Shown here one piece after another: positions 41,821 to 54,055 of a DNA stretch of 64,000 nucleotides. The DNA lies in assembly GCF_026210795.1 (NCBI RefSeq), contig NC_089430.1:1054001-1118000 (forward strand). Direction: 5' to 3'. The position numbers and the translations under genes are program-made. Source of the stretch: Rhizophagus irregularis (taxonomy: Eukaryota > Glomeromycota > Glomeromycetes > Glomerales > Glomeraceae). Below the pieces are notes generated by a model that was given only the letters and a program-made list of their open reading frames with translations, made no database searches and had not been told where the DNA came from. The stretch's first letter is position 1. Each line of letters begins with the position of its first letter.

Positions 41821-44120
41821 ATGACTGATCACATAGAAGATTCACCCATTAAAAATGAAAAATAGAGGAGGTCGGCCACCTAATAGCATTTAGGAAGATA
41901 TTAATAAAGGAGAAGCTGTTAGTTCTGGCAAATTTGCCGCCTCCTGCAAGTACTGTAAGAATACATGGTCACGCGGTGAAGTTTCAAAGCTCGAAGAGCA
42001 TCTTTCAAACCATTGTCCAGATGCACCAGCAGCAGTTGTTAGAAGGTATATGACTAAAGTAATGGAACGGCAAGATAAGTCCAAGTCATCCAAAAAAAGA
42101 AAATACTCTGAAGGTCAAAGTAACATGGATGATTACCATGATTCAACAGAGCTTAACAAACAAAGATGTACACGAATTAATCGTGCATTAGTTAAATTTT
42201 TTATTGCGTGTGGAATTGCATTTAGAGTAGTGGAACATCCCTTTTTCATCAATTTTATAAAAGAGCTTAATGCCGGGTACAATACACCAACAAGGGAAGT
42301 ATTAGTAAATCAACTACTTGAACGTGAATTAGCTCAAGTGAACTTCAAAGTTAATTCTGAGCTTGAAAAGGAAACGAATTTAACGTTAGGTTTGTTAAAT
42401 TAAATAGGCTATCATACGTCATTTTTATTTAATCTTACTTACTATATAATATTAATTTATAATTTAGCCTTTGATGGTTGGACGTCTGGTACACATCGTT
42501 CAATTTGGAACTTCATTGTAATGACTCTGTCGCGTAAAGAATATCTTTATCAACTTTCTGATTTGTCTGAAAATTCGCACACTGCAGAATATCTAGTTAC
42601 GGTAATTGAAAAGGTTATAAAAGGTATTGGAGAAGATCGAATATGTGCTGTAGTTTCCGATAATGCGGCCAATGTTCGTAATGCATGAAAAATTATACAT
42701 GAGAATCATCCAAAGATTGAGAATGTGCGATGCGTTGCACATTCTATCAATTTAATTGCATGCGACATCGTCAAGAAGAAGTTTGGGGAACGTTTATTAA
42801 AACGTGTTAATATTTTGACAACCTTTTTTAGAAGTTCTCATCAGGCTAATGCAAAACTTGCTCAAATAATTAAAGAAAAAGGAATTAGTGGAGGAGGATT
42901 AAAATTATATTGCAAGACACGCTAGACTACTGCTAGTGAATCCGTAAATTCAGTAATAAATTTGGAATCAGCACTAGAAGAAATGGCCAGCGATCATGAT
43001 AAAGTGCTAACAAATGATAAAATAAAACTGATTATTCAATCGAGAAATTTTTTTCAAATTTATGAGTTCTTGGATTTGTTCTGGATCCTCTAAGAAAAGC
43101 GGTACTTTCATTAGAATCGAGAAGAGCTACACTTGCAGATTGTTTCCTGAGCTTGGCAAGACTTGCAGCTACATTAAAAAAGTTACCCAAATCATTAAAT
43201 CCTGCATTCTGAAGTCATTGTATCAAAGTAATAAATGAAAGATTTGATGAGTTCGATGATGATAAGTATATTACTTGTTTTTTTATGGATCCCAGATTTA
43301 GAAATGCGCCACTTAAAAAATGCGCCCTCATGAGAATTATCAAATGTGCAGCTTCAATCGGGAAAAATTTAGGTTTTGACCGTTACGAAGCTGAAACTTT
43401 ATGTGATCAAATACAGAAATATATTAATGAACAAGAGCCATTTGACCTAGATATCGGTTTTGCTAAAGATAATCCCGTGAATTGGTGGAAATATATTAAT
43501 ACCAAACCAGAACCAGATGTCCTGCCAAGAATTGCAAGTTATCTATTTGCAATATGTCCTAACTCAGCAACTTGCGAACGTGGATTTTCGACTTTAGGAT
43601 GGCTATTTCATAAACGTCGCTTAAATCTTAATGTGGATAAACTAGAATCCATGTGCAAATTAATTTTGTATTGGAAATCCAATTCAAAAACTGAACTTGG
43701 ATTTTATGGAATTGATCAAAAAAAGAATACTCGTCTTAGTGATAATGAGATTAATATACGTATTGCAGAAGCTTTTGCAGAAGATGACGATGAGGAATAT
43801 ATTGAGGAGCAAGCTTCTACTCAGAGATTAACTACAAGCGGCAAAACAATACCCGAAGACAATTGCCGTGTAGTAATCGAAAGTCTATGGATTGATCAAT
43901 TTGTTAATTTATCGCATGATTCAATTACTAGTGAAATCGGAGATATTCCAAGAGATATATTGGATGATTCAGATTAAAATAATGCGGAAGATGATGAAGT
44001 TGATGATAGTGGTAATAACAAGAGACCCGGAGAAGGTGACTATGATTATGATATAGATGATGTATTAGGTATGGATGACGGTGATAATAATGACGATAAT
44101 TATAATGATAATGAGGAATA
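41821..44120 (+). pseudogene. hAT#2 BED-finger transposase
   Basis: Same gene as 11837-7618. Lesions: an extra A near 41850, TAG in place of the Trp codon at ~41891, stops at 42686-42688 and 42922-42924, and GAA to TAA at 43975. The 78-bp intron is 42390-42467, and splicing restores LTLAFDGWTS. The longest open part, 43285-43977, holds the dimerisation region (SATCERGFSTLGWLFHKRR) uninterrupted, showing the empty site of the retroposon in hAT#1. Clearly inactive. Confidence 0.88.
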
Positions 44121-45042
44121 ATAATAATGAGAAATAATTACAATAGTTAATCCAATGAGAATTAATTCTAATATCATATGATTTAAATAATGATACTATT
44201 TAGGAAATAAATGATGTAATTATGCAGGGCAAAATATTCGCGATCAAAGTCCAGTTAACATATAATTATGCAGGCAATTAAGGTTGCTTGCCGAAACCTA
44301 GGGGTTTAGGCAAGATGGCGTTTCGCCGAAAAGCGAAATTCTGCCGAAACTATATTAAAGTTATATTAAAAAACTGGCGAAACTTTGGAGAAAGGTGAAA
44401 CTGCCGAAACTTATTATAAATGCCGAAACTGCCGAAACTCTGCCGAAACTATAATAAATCTATAGTAAAATTTTGACAAAACTAATCGTAGGATTTTGAA
44501 GAGGTTTAGACAAGCAACCTTATAGGCAATGCAGGCAATTGTAATTTTATATTATATTTTAAAACATTGCAATTTAATTAAGGAATAAGGATAAGCATAT
44601 TATATTTTAAAAATAGTGCAATTTAATTAAGGAATAAGGATAAGCATATTATATTTTAAAAATAGTGCAATTTAATTAAGGAATAAGAATAAGCATATTA
44701 TATTAGAATCAATAAGTTTTAAGGACTTCGTTAATTAAATTTATTACATTAGATCAATAAATTTTAAGAACTGCGTTACAAAAAAAAATTTAGAACTGCG
44801 TTAATTAAATTTATTACATTAGAATCAAAACTGTGTTTATTTTGTTACAAATACTTTAATTATGTAGAATGTTATTATGTTCATCAGTTCATGTTTTAAA
44901 CATTATAATGAATTTTAAAATTATTATAAATATTATGAAATTTGAATTTTTTTTTCGCAATTCAAAACCAAATTGTATTTTAATTTTCAAATTGTATTTA
45001 ATTTTCAAATTTCAAGTTACGAAAAAATCATAAAAATAAAAA
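44121..45042. other. hAT#2 spacer with a MITE
   Basis: AT-rich spacer between the two hAT genes, matching 6980-7617 in reverse. It holds the MITE at 44279-44522 and three AGGAATAAGGATAAGCATAT repeats (~44580-44700), against two in hAT#1. Confidence 0.65.
44279..44522. mobile_element. 244-bp hAT-family MITE in hAT#2
   Basis: Near-identical to 6537-6780 and the same length, but at a different site. TSD CAGGCAAT (44271-44278) against TAGGCAAT (44523-44530), one mismatch. Confidence 0.92.
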
Positions 45043-45355
45043 ATGGCAGCATTAGTACCTTTTGTCCCACCGCCACTACCAGTATTCCAATGGACGATTA
45101 ATGCAGCTAGGCAATTAATCGCGGAGCGGAGAAACTTACATCAGCAATTCGAAAGAATTGCAAACCGTCATCATGTAAATGCATGGACAATAATAGCAAA
45201 TAGGGTGTTCGTTGTAACGGGATTTGCAGCGACACCCAGGCAATGCCAAACAAAATGGAATGCCCTCAAACGAGGTTATGAAAACCTCAGTAGGATAATA
45301 AATAATAATGATGACGACATTCCTATTATAAGCCCAAATAGTTTCAATAGAACGT

Positions 45356-46028
45356 TGTCACCCACGTCTGCCACCTGTGGATAAACACATCTTTCTCATT
45401 TAACTTTATTTCTCGTTACTTTGCTTGGTTTAGATTTTATTTTTCTTTTAACTTCTCACTTTCTTTCTCATTTATCCGTAGTATTTATTCTCAATACTAC
45501 CACTCATTCATAATATTCCCAAAATATTATTCTTTATGTAATATTTATTCTTTCAAATATTACCACTTTATTTCCTATAAACTGCGAGAGTTCTCCTAAC
45601 TTCTTATTATATTTCATACAACAAAACGAGAATAACTCCTTCACTTTACTTTTCTGGACTTAATAGTATAATATTAATTAATTCTCAAGCGTACAATGAG
45701 CATATTCAAGATAACTTTTAATAATTAATATTTATTTTATTAAATTTGAGTCAAAAACTGACTGCAGAATTCCTAACGAATCCCACCTATATTTATACAT
45801 TTTTAAGAAAATTATTTCTACTATTTCTAACTTTTCTACTAATAAAAATTTAAGAACAATAAGAAAATAAAGATGTATTATCATATGACTATCTCGTGAC
45901 TAAACTAAACTAAACTATAAATATTATTTTATCAGTTAATTATTTATCCATCAGTTAATTATTTATCCTTGTTCTATTTGGTCTTTTATCCATCTGCTCA
46001 CGTGATTATCCTGATTTCTCGGGTTACA
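45356..46028 (-). repeat. LTR, 3' copy (minus-strand element)
   Basis: TGTCACCCACG...GGGTTACA. Nearly identical to 56339-57012. Confidence 0.95.
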
Positions 46029-46042
46029 GCTATCCCCCCAAG
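46029..46042 (-). promoter_or_regulatory. Polypurine tract of the LTR element
   Basis: On the minus strand CTTGGGGGGATAGC directly precedes the 3' LTR, the expected place for plus-strand priming. Confidence 0.55.
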
Positions 46043-46058
46043 AAAAATTTGAGTCCCA

Positions 46059-46535
46059 TCAAATTCTAATTATAACTTCGAAACTTGACCTGTCAATATA
46101 TTCCTTCAATAATTCTTCATTTATTGGTGTTTTCTGTATTCTTCCCTCCATAGTTTTAATTTTATAAGATCCTTTAGAAATTATTTCATGTATATAACAC
46201 GGTCCTTTCCATTATTCTTCCAGTTTTCCAGACCATTGTTTTTCTTTTGCTGCATCATAATATAGTACTTTATCCCCTATTTGAAAATTCTTTTTCGTCT
46301 TATATTTCTTGTCATGATATTTCTTCTGTTTTTCTCGAGATTTCTCTATATTTTCTCTAGCTTGGCTTCTAATGTTCAGTGGATCTTCCATTAAACTATT
46401 AACTCTTTGTGTTATCGTAACATTTTCATCTTCTAAATTTAATAATGTCTTCATTTCTCTTCCATATATTAAATATCCCGGTTTTAACTTTGTTGAATTA
46501 TTCTTCTTTGTTCTACACGCGAATAAGACCCCTCT
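46059..46535 (-). pseudogene. LTR element integrase C-terminus
   Basis: Shows the end of a Ty3-type integrase: NNSTKLKPGYLIYGRE, KYHDKKYKTKKNFQIGDKVL, WSGKLEE, then after a TAA (46214-46212) WKGPCYIHEI and PINEELLKEYID. This is the usual GPY/F-like tail with DKVLYYD and WKGP. The upstream catalytic part of integrase is not seen; the frame fades at ~46540. Confidence 0.75.
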
Positions 46536-46552
46536 TCCTCCATTTAAAATAT

Positions 46553-46662
46553 TGTAAAGGTTAAGGTGTTGTAAGGATTAAAATGTTGTAAAGGTTAAGG
46601 TGTTGTAAGGATTAAAATGTTGTAAAGGTTAAGATGTTGTAAAGATTAAAGTGTTGCATCCA
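46553..46662. repeat. ~34-bp tandem repeat
   Basis: About three copies of a unit with GTAAAGGTTAAGGTGTTG and TAAGGATTAAAATGTT, directly after the integrase remnant. Confidence 0.8.
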
Positions 46663-49050
46663 TTCTAAAACATTCTGATAATTTGTAATTATATATTATA
46701 TATATTAATTTTCCATTTCCTATCATTAATTTAATCTTTATATTCTCATATTCGTTTAGCCTTCTTCTTCTAATGTTTCATAAAAATATCCTATATTTTT
46801 TCTCAATTTATTTGTTTGCCTTTCTACCATCATTCTCTCATCGTTTAGGCTTGTCAATATTTTATTTATTTTAAATTTAGCGACTAATTTTGTCGATTAT
46901 TTCATTAACATTTCTAAAAATAGATCTCTAATTTTAGTAGATCGCTATATTTAGATTCCATTAACTTAATTTGTTATTTTAGCCCCTCAATCTATCATGT
47001 TTTACTATTTAAAATATTTTTCCCTTGTTTTAAAAATAATTCTTCTTACTCCAGAAATTTTCCACATGTCACCATACGTCTTATATTATTATTTCTAATT
47101 AATTTTTATTATTATCCAATTATATTTTCTTAATATTGCGCAATTTTTCTTCATAATTTTTCTATCATAATACTCATGTCTGATCTCCTGATTTTATCAT
47201 TTATCTCGATAAATTCTTCGTCCTCAAAATAATTTATTTTTACGCGTTTTACGTATTTTACGCGTATTATCTTCCATTTAAATATCCATAAAATTCTACT
47301 TATTCACACTCCTTTTTCTTCCCACATTATTTCATGTTTATCATTATTATCATTTTATTTTATTTTATTCTATTATTATTATTATTTTTTTTTTTTTTTT
47401 TAACTCCATTTTTCCTATACTATTTTATTTCAACTCCTTACGCTGTGATTTTAATTTTCCTTAGGTAAGCAGCGCTAAAGACGGCTGGTTCTATGATGGA
47501 CTTGGAGAGTCCAAACCTCTGCACATTATACGTGTATACTTTTATAGTCCCTAAAGTATAATAAGATATGTTTGGCTCAGTGCCTGAGAACGTCCCGCTA
47601 CAGTTTTAATGATACTGCTTATAAGATTGTCAGAAGTCCGAGGGTTTCAAGGAATATCTCGGTTATGCCGAAATGGAATGCGAAACAGATGTCTCCTTCT
47701 GACTTGAACGTACTCTCTATTTATTTTAGGTTTTTCGTCCCATATCTCTCTGTCCAACAAAATCACTCTTTTAATTAATCAGCTGACTTGTCGATCATCT
47801 AATCTGTTGATCATCTCATCCATTTGATTACACCATTATTTTACTAATTGTAGATCAATTCAATTTTGTAAGTGTTCCTCGTGGTTGTTTTCTAATTCTT
47901 TCCTATTACTTCGCAATTCTTATTAATATTTTCTCATAAAATTTTCTACTTTTCTTTTTACTTTTTTTTTTAATTTTACGCTTTATTATTCTTTCAACAA
48001 TTTCATAATGTCTCTCGTAACTTTCTGTTTCACTATATTTCTCGACTTATTGGTGAGTAATTTATTATTTCAAAAGAAAATGATTATTATTCTATTTAAT
48101 ATTCTGTAATCTAACTTTACACTTTTCAATAATTTTCTTAGTCTCTTCGTTATAATTCTCACGGTATATACTTTTTAGCTTGTTACTCCTCTCTTCTATT
48201 CCTATATAGTAAGTATTATTAAACTCCTTTCTCTTTTCTTTTCTTTTCTTTCAAATACTCTTCTTTTCTTTATAATAATCCAACTCAACCAAAAATCATT
48301 TTCTATTCTATAGGTATATTTTCTTTATTTTTCACTCTCTTGTCACGTGACTTTTCTTTCAATTAAACTGAATATGCTTTTAGATTCTACAGGTAAGCAG
48401 CGCTAAAGTTTTAGATCAGTTTTAATGATACTGCTTACAGTCAATATTCGTATCGAGTAGTTAGTTATAGGCGATTAGATGCCTCGTAAGGGGTTAAGGG
48501 CGTAAAATTTTCAATCATTAACAAACTATAACTAACTCTTGCCAACCCTTTAAAACTCTCTTCTTTCTCGCATTTCCCTTTCCCTTTATTATTATTTTCT
48601 TCATCGTTGTGCGCTCCTCGTTCTGTACGATGTCCCCATTACTTTATTAGGTATGCGATATTCCATTTCAAAGACTTTTACGAACTCGACCTTCTTCAAC
48701 ACGTGATAATGACATTAAGAATTATTGCATTCCCTCCAATCTTTATATTCATTTTATTTCAGAATAGTCTTCTTTATTTATACTAGTATTCACCTGTTAA
48801 CTACGTTAACAGTTAGGGATAAATCTGCTTACAGTCTGTATAACAATTCTGTATATTTATAGTAATACGCACTTTTCAATTTTATTACTTAACAATTCTT
48901 AAAAAAAAAATTATTTTTTATTTATTCTTTGGGTTTTGCTAACGATCACACCAGTGGTGATTTTCACTATACATAAATTTTATTGGTTAATTTTTTGCAT
49001 TGACACAATTTTTATTTTTTAGTGATAGCTCTTTTATTTTTTGCCTAATA
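46663..49050. other. Non-coding AT-rich interior of LTR element
   Basis: Degenerate, T-rich on the plus strand. A short minus-strand frame near 46770-46890 (LNDERMMVERQ type) may be a coding remnant. Two related words, GTAAGCAGCGCTAAAG paired with ATACTGCTTA(C), occur at 47465-47622 and 48393-48438. I find no reverse transcriptase motif. Confidence 0.5.
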
Positions 49051-49320
49051 ACATAAAGATCAATAAAAACGCGAAAATCAAGGATAAGATCAAAGGGTAA
49101 TCACATCCCAAAGATAAAGAACACAAAGATCAATAAAAAACGCGAAAATCAAGGATAAGATCAAAGGGTAACCACATCCCAAAGATAAAGAACACAAAGA
49201 TCAATAAAAAATGCGAAAATTGAGGATAAGATCAAGGTAATCACATCCCAAAGATAAAGAACATAAAGATCAATAAAAATGCAAAAATCAAAGATCAGAT
49301 CAGAAATGTTAGTAGTGTTC
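49051..49320 (+). repeat. ~70-bp tandem repeat, four copies
   Basis: Units begin ACA(C/T)AAAGATCAATAAAAA and contain AAGGATAAGATCAAAGGGTA; spacings 70, 71 and 69 bp. Confidence 0.9.
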
Positions 49321-49770
49321 TTAAATCAAAAAAAAACCAAAAAAGAAACAAAAAAACAAATGCAAATACTCACTTCAAAGCCAAAATCTGGAGTCCAAGT
49401 CCGTCCCTAAAGAAAAAGAAAGAAAAGGAACATTAGTAGTGTTCCAAATCAAAAAAGAAAAAGAAACAACAAACAACACAAAACTCACTCCAAAACCGAA
49501 ATCTTGAGTCCAGTAATATCCGAGTTCATTCTTAAAGAAAAAGAAAGGAAAAGGAACGTTAGTAGCGTTCCTAAATCAAAAAAAAAACAAAAACAAACAA
49601 AAAAACAATTGCAAATACTTGCCCCAAAGCCAAAATCTAGTGTCCAGTAATATCCAAGTTTATTCCTAAAGAAAAATAAAGGAAAAGGAACGTTAGTAGC
49701 GTTTCCAAATCAAAAAAAAATAAAAATAAAAAATAACGTGAATACTTACTTTAAAGCCGAAAGCTGAAGT
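49305..49770 (+). repeat. ~125-bp tandem repeat, four copies
   Basis: Each unit carries a small palindrome-like GGAACGTTAGTAGCGTTCC and a GAGTCCAGTAATATCC word; spacing 120-135 bp. Confidence 0.85.
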
Positions 49771-50430
49771 CCAGGTTCGAAGTCAAGACAGCTTGCTTTT
49801 GTAAAAGCTAGACTCGGAAAGTTAAGTTGCAAGAAAGACAAAAGAATGCGTGGAAGGGATAAAATCCTGAAAAGCGGGCAAACCTAGCAGTGCTCAGTCT
49901 CTAAAGAAAAAAAAAACAAAAGTTGCACCATGCAAAATCACGGCGCGGCGCAAGCTTTTTCTGAGATTCTTTCTTTTTTTGTAGGTCGGTATTCAGCATT
50001 CTTCTATAGAGTTCTTTTCTTTTTTGTAGGTCAGTTCGGTATTCTCTTTCTTGTAGGATGACGCTCTGGGATTCTCTTTCTTGTAGGACGACGCCTTCAG
50101 GATTCTTTTACTTTTTTTGTAGGTCAGTATTTGGTATTCTTTATCGGGTTCTTTTCTTTTTTGTAGATCAGTTTGGTATTCTCTTTTTTGTAGGTTGGTA
50201 TTATTTGGTATTCTTCTATCGGGTTCATATTTTCTCTTTCTTTCAATTTCCCTTTCGTTAGAAGTTAGAAGTTTCTAACCTCTTTCATTTTTTTTTCTTT
50301 AGGTCGGTCCTTTTTTCAGCATCGGACTCCAAGTAGGTAGAGCCCTCTTTCTTTTATTTTCCTTTAGTTAGAGGTTGCTAACCTTTTTCGTCTTTTTTTC
50401 TTTAGGTCAGTCCTCTTTTTAACATGAAAT
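49771..50430. other. Non-coding stretch between tandem arrays
   Basis: Mixed low-complexity sequence with many TTTTTTGTAGGTC words (~49978-50190) and CTTTAGGTC words further right. Phe-rich frames here follow from composition. Confidence 0.5.
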
Positions 50431-51165
50431 TCCAGGTAAGTCTTTCTTTGTTTTCGCTTGTTCTGCTTTGTTTTGTTTCATTTTTCGTTCGTTCTAACCT
50501 TTACCCTCTCCATTTAGGTCCCGGTTCTTTCAGCTCTTCAACCCTATGGTACATTTTTTGTTTAGTTTTATTTGTGTTGTTTGTTTTGTTTCGCTTTTTG
50601 CTCGTTCTTACCTTTACTCTCTCCATTTAGGTCCTGGCTCTTTGGCTTTAAGGTGCGACTTGTTTTCATTTTTTGTTTGCTTTGTTTCATTTTTTGTTTG
50701 TTTTAACCTTTACCCTTTCCATTTAGGTCCCGGTTCTTTCAGCTCTTCGACCTTAAGGTACATTTTTTGTTTAGTTTTGTTTGTGTTGTTTGTTTTGTTT
50801 CGCTTTTCGCTCATTCTTACCTTTACTCTCTCCATTTAGGTCCTGGCTTTTCAGCTCTAAGGTGCAACTTATTTTCATTTTTTGTTTGCTTTATTTTGTT
50901 TTTCGTTCATTCTAACCTTTACCCTCTCCATTTAGGTCCCGGTTCTTTCGGCTCTTCGACCCTAAGGTGCATTTTTTGTTTAGTTTTGTTTGTGTTGCTT
51001 GTTTTGTTTCGCTTTTCGCTCATTCTTACCTTTACTCTCTCCATTTAGGTCCCGGCTCTTCAGCTCTAAGGTGCGACTTATTTTTGTTTTGTTGTTTGTT
51101 TTGTTTGTTTTATTTTGTTTTTCATTCGTTCTAACCTCTACTCTCTTTCCATTTAGGTATGCGCG
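50430..51165 (+). repeat. ~105-bp tandem array with splice-site-like units
   Basis: Seven copies of CTCTCCATTTAGGTCC (about 50509, 50622, 50718, 50831, 50927, 51040, 51147). Each follows a pyrimidine-rich stretch, and most are followed by a ~20-30 nt segment ending AAGGTRC. Confidence 0.85.
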
Positions 51166-51259
51166 GTGGGTTCTTTTTTTTGCTTTTCTTTTTTCGTTGT
51201 TGAAGAAAGGGAAAGGTAATAAAGTTAATTTAAAAACGCGTAACTGCCTTTATTAAGAT

Positions 51260-52160
51260 CGCGTCATGTGTGTCATGCACTGCGGTTACACAATTTGTAA
51301 ATAGTTATTTATGTGGGTAGTCTAAACATAACGCCCACGTGATTGCAGTGTTTTTAAATATATAGATATTTTATCTTCTTTCTCATTTACAAAATCGTTA
51401 TTCTATATCATAATAAATTTTCATATCGCTTCTTCTAAATTTGAATTATTCCGCGTTATTCCAGAATTTTCCAGATTTCTTAATTTTCCCGTTGTAATAA
51501 TTTCAAATATGATCATCATATTTTACTTTTCTATTAACATCTCTTCTTTCTAGTTTTCTTTATCTTCTTGTATTCTTCACAACTTTATTATGTATTACTC
51601 ATATTTCTGTATTATATATATCAATTAATAAAGTATTAATTTTATCATTAATTTGTTAAATATGAAATCTATGTGTGGTTCTGTTTATCATCATAACTCT
51701 AATACTTTTATAAAAATAAAGTTTTCTTTTAGCGATTTTAATTATTTTCTCAATAATTTTCGCATTCAATTATTACCCTCTCATTCTTGATAGTACATTC
51801 ATATTTTAATAATTTTACCTCTTAGGAATCGTCTACTTATTTTTTTCTTATCTCGTAAACATCTCTTCATTATTATTCACGCTTTGTAAATTACTCTTCT
51901 TATTGTATCATTATTTGTACTGTCCAGATATTTTATTTTGTTCTCATTTCATCTGTTTGCAAAATGATCATACTTTGCATTTTCCATTTGTCCATATATA
52001 AATTCTCATTACTGGTATAAATCTTACTCTTTTTATATTTTAAATATTCTGTTCCTTTCATCAATTAATCTTTCGTTCATTACACATTTCTACTTCAATT
52101 TTTAAATGCTTTTTTAATCAAATCATTTCTTTTGTTATTTCTATTATCATTAATCTGATC
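51260..52160. other. Non-coding AT-rich stretch
   Basis: No frame, repeat or motif that I can support; low-complexity T-rich sequence. Confidence 0.4.
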
Positions 52161-52363
52161 TTCAGTCGATTAATTTTGATTTTCTTACATTGTCTTGTTG
52201 ATCGTTCATCTCCATTGTTATGTCAATCATTTTTTTTTTTTTTTTTTTTATCTTATCAAATTCTCCATTTCTTTTCTTTTTACTAGATGGATAACTTTCT
52301 TCTCCATCTTTTCTTATCAGTATTATATATTCCATTAATTTTGCATACGTATTTCTGTTATAA

Positions 52364-52575
52364 GGGGATGGCCAGAAATGACGTAATTTAAATTTTAGGA
52401 TTTTTGACCCCCCCCTCCCCATGTCATCATTCATTTTAGGAAATGTAAAATTAAAACACAATTCTGGCTAGAATTATATTAACTACAAGTGTCTAAAAAT
52501 GGAAGATGTGTAACATCATTATGGTCTTAGCCCCCCTCCCCCCCTTAGGAAATGACATCATTTCTGGCAGTCCCC
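52364..52575. mobile_element. Tourist-like MITE, 212 bp
   Basis: Ends GGGGATGGCCAGAAATGACGT and an inverse copy CATTTCTGGCAGTCCCC; 3-bp TSD TAA (52361-52363, 52576-52578), as in PIF/Harbinger elements. Inside are two C-rich runs (CCCCCCCTCCCC). Confidence 0.75.
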
Positions 52576-52769
52576 TAACTCATTGCTTTCAGTATTACTT
52601 TTTGAAAAATCTTCCAAAGTTCTTTAAACCAATTTCCTATCTCTATTTCGTCAGTATTATAACATTTTAGACATAAAGGGTTTACTTGATATTCTTCTCT
52701 TGATTCATTATATTTCTCTATTTCATGTCTATTCTTAATCTCTTCTAATTCATCATATATATCAGACAT
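52575..52769 (-). CDS. Small frame in Gag region of LTR element
   Basis: 64 codons, acidic helical start (DIYDELEEIKNRHEIEKY) and one CX2C (CLKC). Its 3' end is defined by the MITE boundary, so it is probably truncated. Unknown function. Confidence 0.35.
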   Translation of the reverse strand: MSDIYDELEEIKNRHEIEKYNESREEYQVNPLCLKCYNTDEIEIGNWFKELWKIFQKVILKAMS

Positions 52770-53181
52770 TTTAACTTATTTTATTTACTTATTTATTTGC
52801 AAAATGATTTCATTTCGTATTTTTATTTTTATTCATGTAGTAATTATTCATTTATTATTTCAATCTTTATTTCCTTATATTTTTACGTATATAACTTCTT
52901 ATTACATTTCTTTATTACACTTTCTATTACATAACGTTCTATTACTCGTACTTAATATTCTTTGACTTCATTAATCCTCAATTGATTTAATGTCTTTTCA
53001 GACAACTGCTTGTCCTTTAATTCTTATTATCCAAATATTTCTCAATTAGCTTATATTCCAATCTTAACCACTTAATTTCATTACATTTATTACCCTTCTT
53101 ATAATATCTTTTTATTTCAATTATTATCTTTTTTAACATTTTCAGACACTTATTTTGTCCTTTAGCACTCTTTCTACTTTT

Positions 53182-53526
53182 TCAAATTTTATATTCTGTC
53201 TGTTCATATACTTTCTGATTATTCCTATATGCAGCTATTTTGCATTCTCCCATTTGCAATATATTCATATTTTTGTGTTCACATCTTTCTTCATATTCAC
53301 TAAGATATTCCATTCCTTTTCGAAAGTACTCTTTACATAACGTTTCTATTTTATTTCTTAAACTTTCTTCACTTTCTTCCCTGACTTCAAAATAATTAAT
53401 TTCTCGTAACGTTACATTCTCTATTTTCTCGCAATATTTACATTTCACTTCACCGTCTATTCTAATAAACCCTTTTCCATTTATATTTTCAAATATCATC
53501 ATTTCCATTTCTAGTATTTTATTCAA
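53182..53526 (-). CDS. 114-aa Cys-containing protein of LTR element
   Basis: Acidic, with CKYCEKI and later CEHKN and GECK, so a zinc-binding possibility. No family recognised. It lies between the Gag core and the repeat-filled interior, on the same strand. Confidence 0.45.
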   Translation of the reverse strand: MNKILEMEMMIFENINGKGFIRIDGEVKCKYCEKIENVTLREINYFEVREESEESLRNKIETLCKEYFRKGMEYLSEYEERCEHKNMNILQMGECKIAAYRNNQKVYEQTEYKI

Positions 53527-53595
53527 AATTTCTTATTTATTATTATTTTATTTTGTCATTATTCATTTTCTTTTACTTTTATAATAATCGATTAC

Positions 53596-53856
53596 TCAAC
53601 TTCTATTATCACTTGAGTATCTATCAATTATTCTAAATTTTAAATTCAACCATTTAATCTCATTTTTATCCCAATCTGCAATACACATTCCTTCATTTTC
53701 AAACCATTGTAGCACATTTCCTAACAAATGTGTCTTCACAATTTTAAATATTCTTTTATCATCTTTAATTCCTATCTTTGACAGATATTTTTCTACTTGA
53801 TCCGTCCATTCTTTCGGATTTTCTCTTATTACACCATAAAATATTGGTATTTCCAT
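53596..53856 (-). CDS. LTR element Gag core (partial)
   Basis: 86 codons matching the start of the Ty3-type retrotransposon Gag domain: EIPIFYGVIRENPKEW, then KIVKTHLLGNVLQWFEN and WLNLKFRIIDRYS. Much shorter than a full Gag, with no CCHC visible. Its style is the same as the Polinton Gag-like protein (LPIFEG...TEWFD). Confidence 0.6.
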   Translation of the reverse strand: MEIPIFYGVIRENPKEWTDQVEKYLSKIGIKDDKRIFKIVKTHLLGNVLQWFENEGMCIADWDKNEIKWLNLKFRIIDRYSSDNRS

Positions 53857-54055
53857 TTTAACGCTCTATTTTATCTCCCAAATATAATTACACTTTTATT
53901 CTCTTTCACAATATAAATTTGCACTTTTTATAATTTACTTTAAATATTTTATTTCTTTATTTATCAATTCTTTCATTTATTACATATATTTCTCATACTT
54001 CTTCTAATTTCATTTCATTTAACTCTTAAACTTCATCTCTATATATTTCAACTTT

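Noticed and set aside
49051-49770. CRISPR-like direct repeats
   Set aside because: Units are contiguous tandem repeats without unique spacers, in a eukaryotic transposon.
50058-51256. Phe/Leu/Val-rich frames over the tandem array
   Set aside because: They follow from T-rich repeat composition and have no start context, conservation or domain.
52162-52461. 99-codon minus-strand frame
   Set aside because: It crosses the Tourist-like MITE boundary and a poly-T run, so it is a chance fusion.
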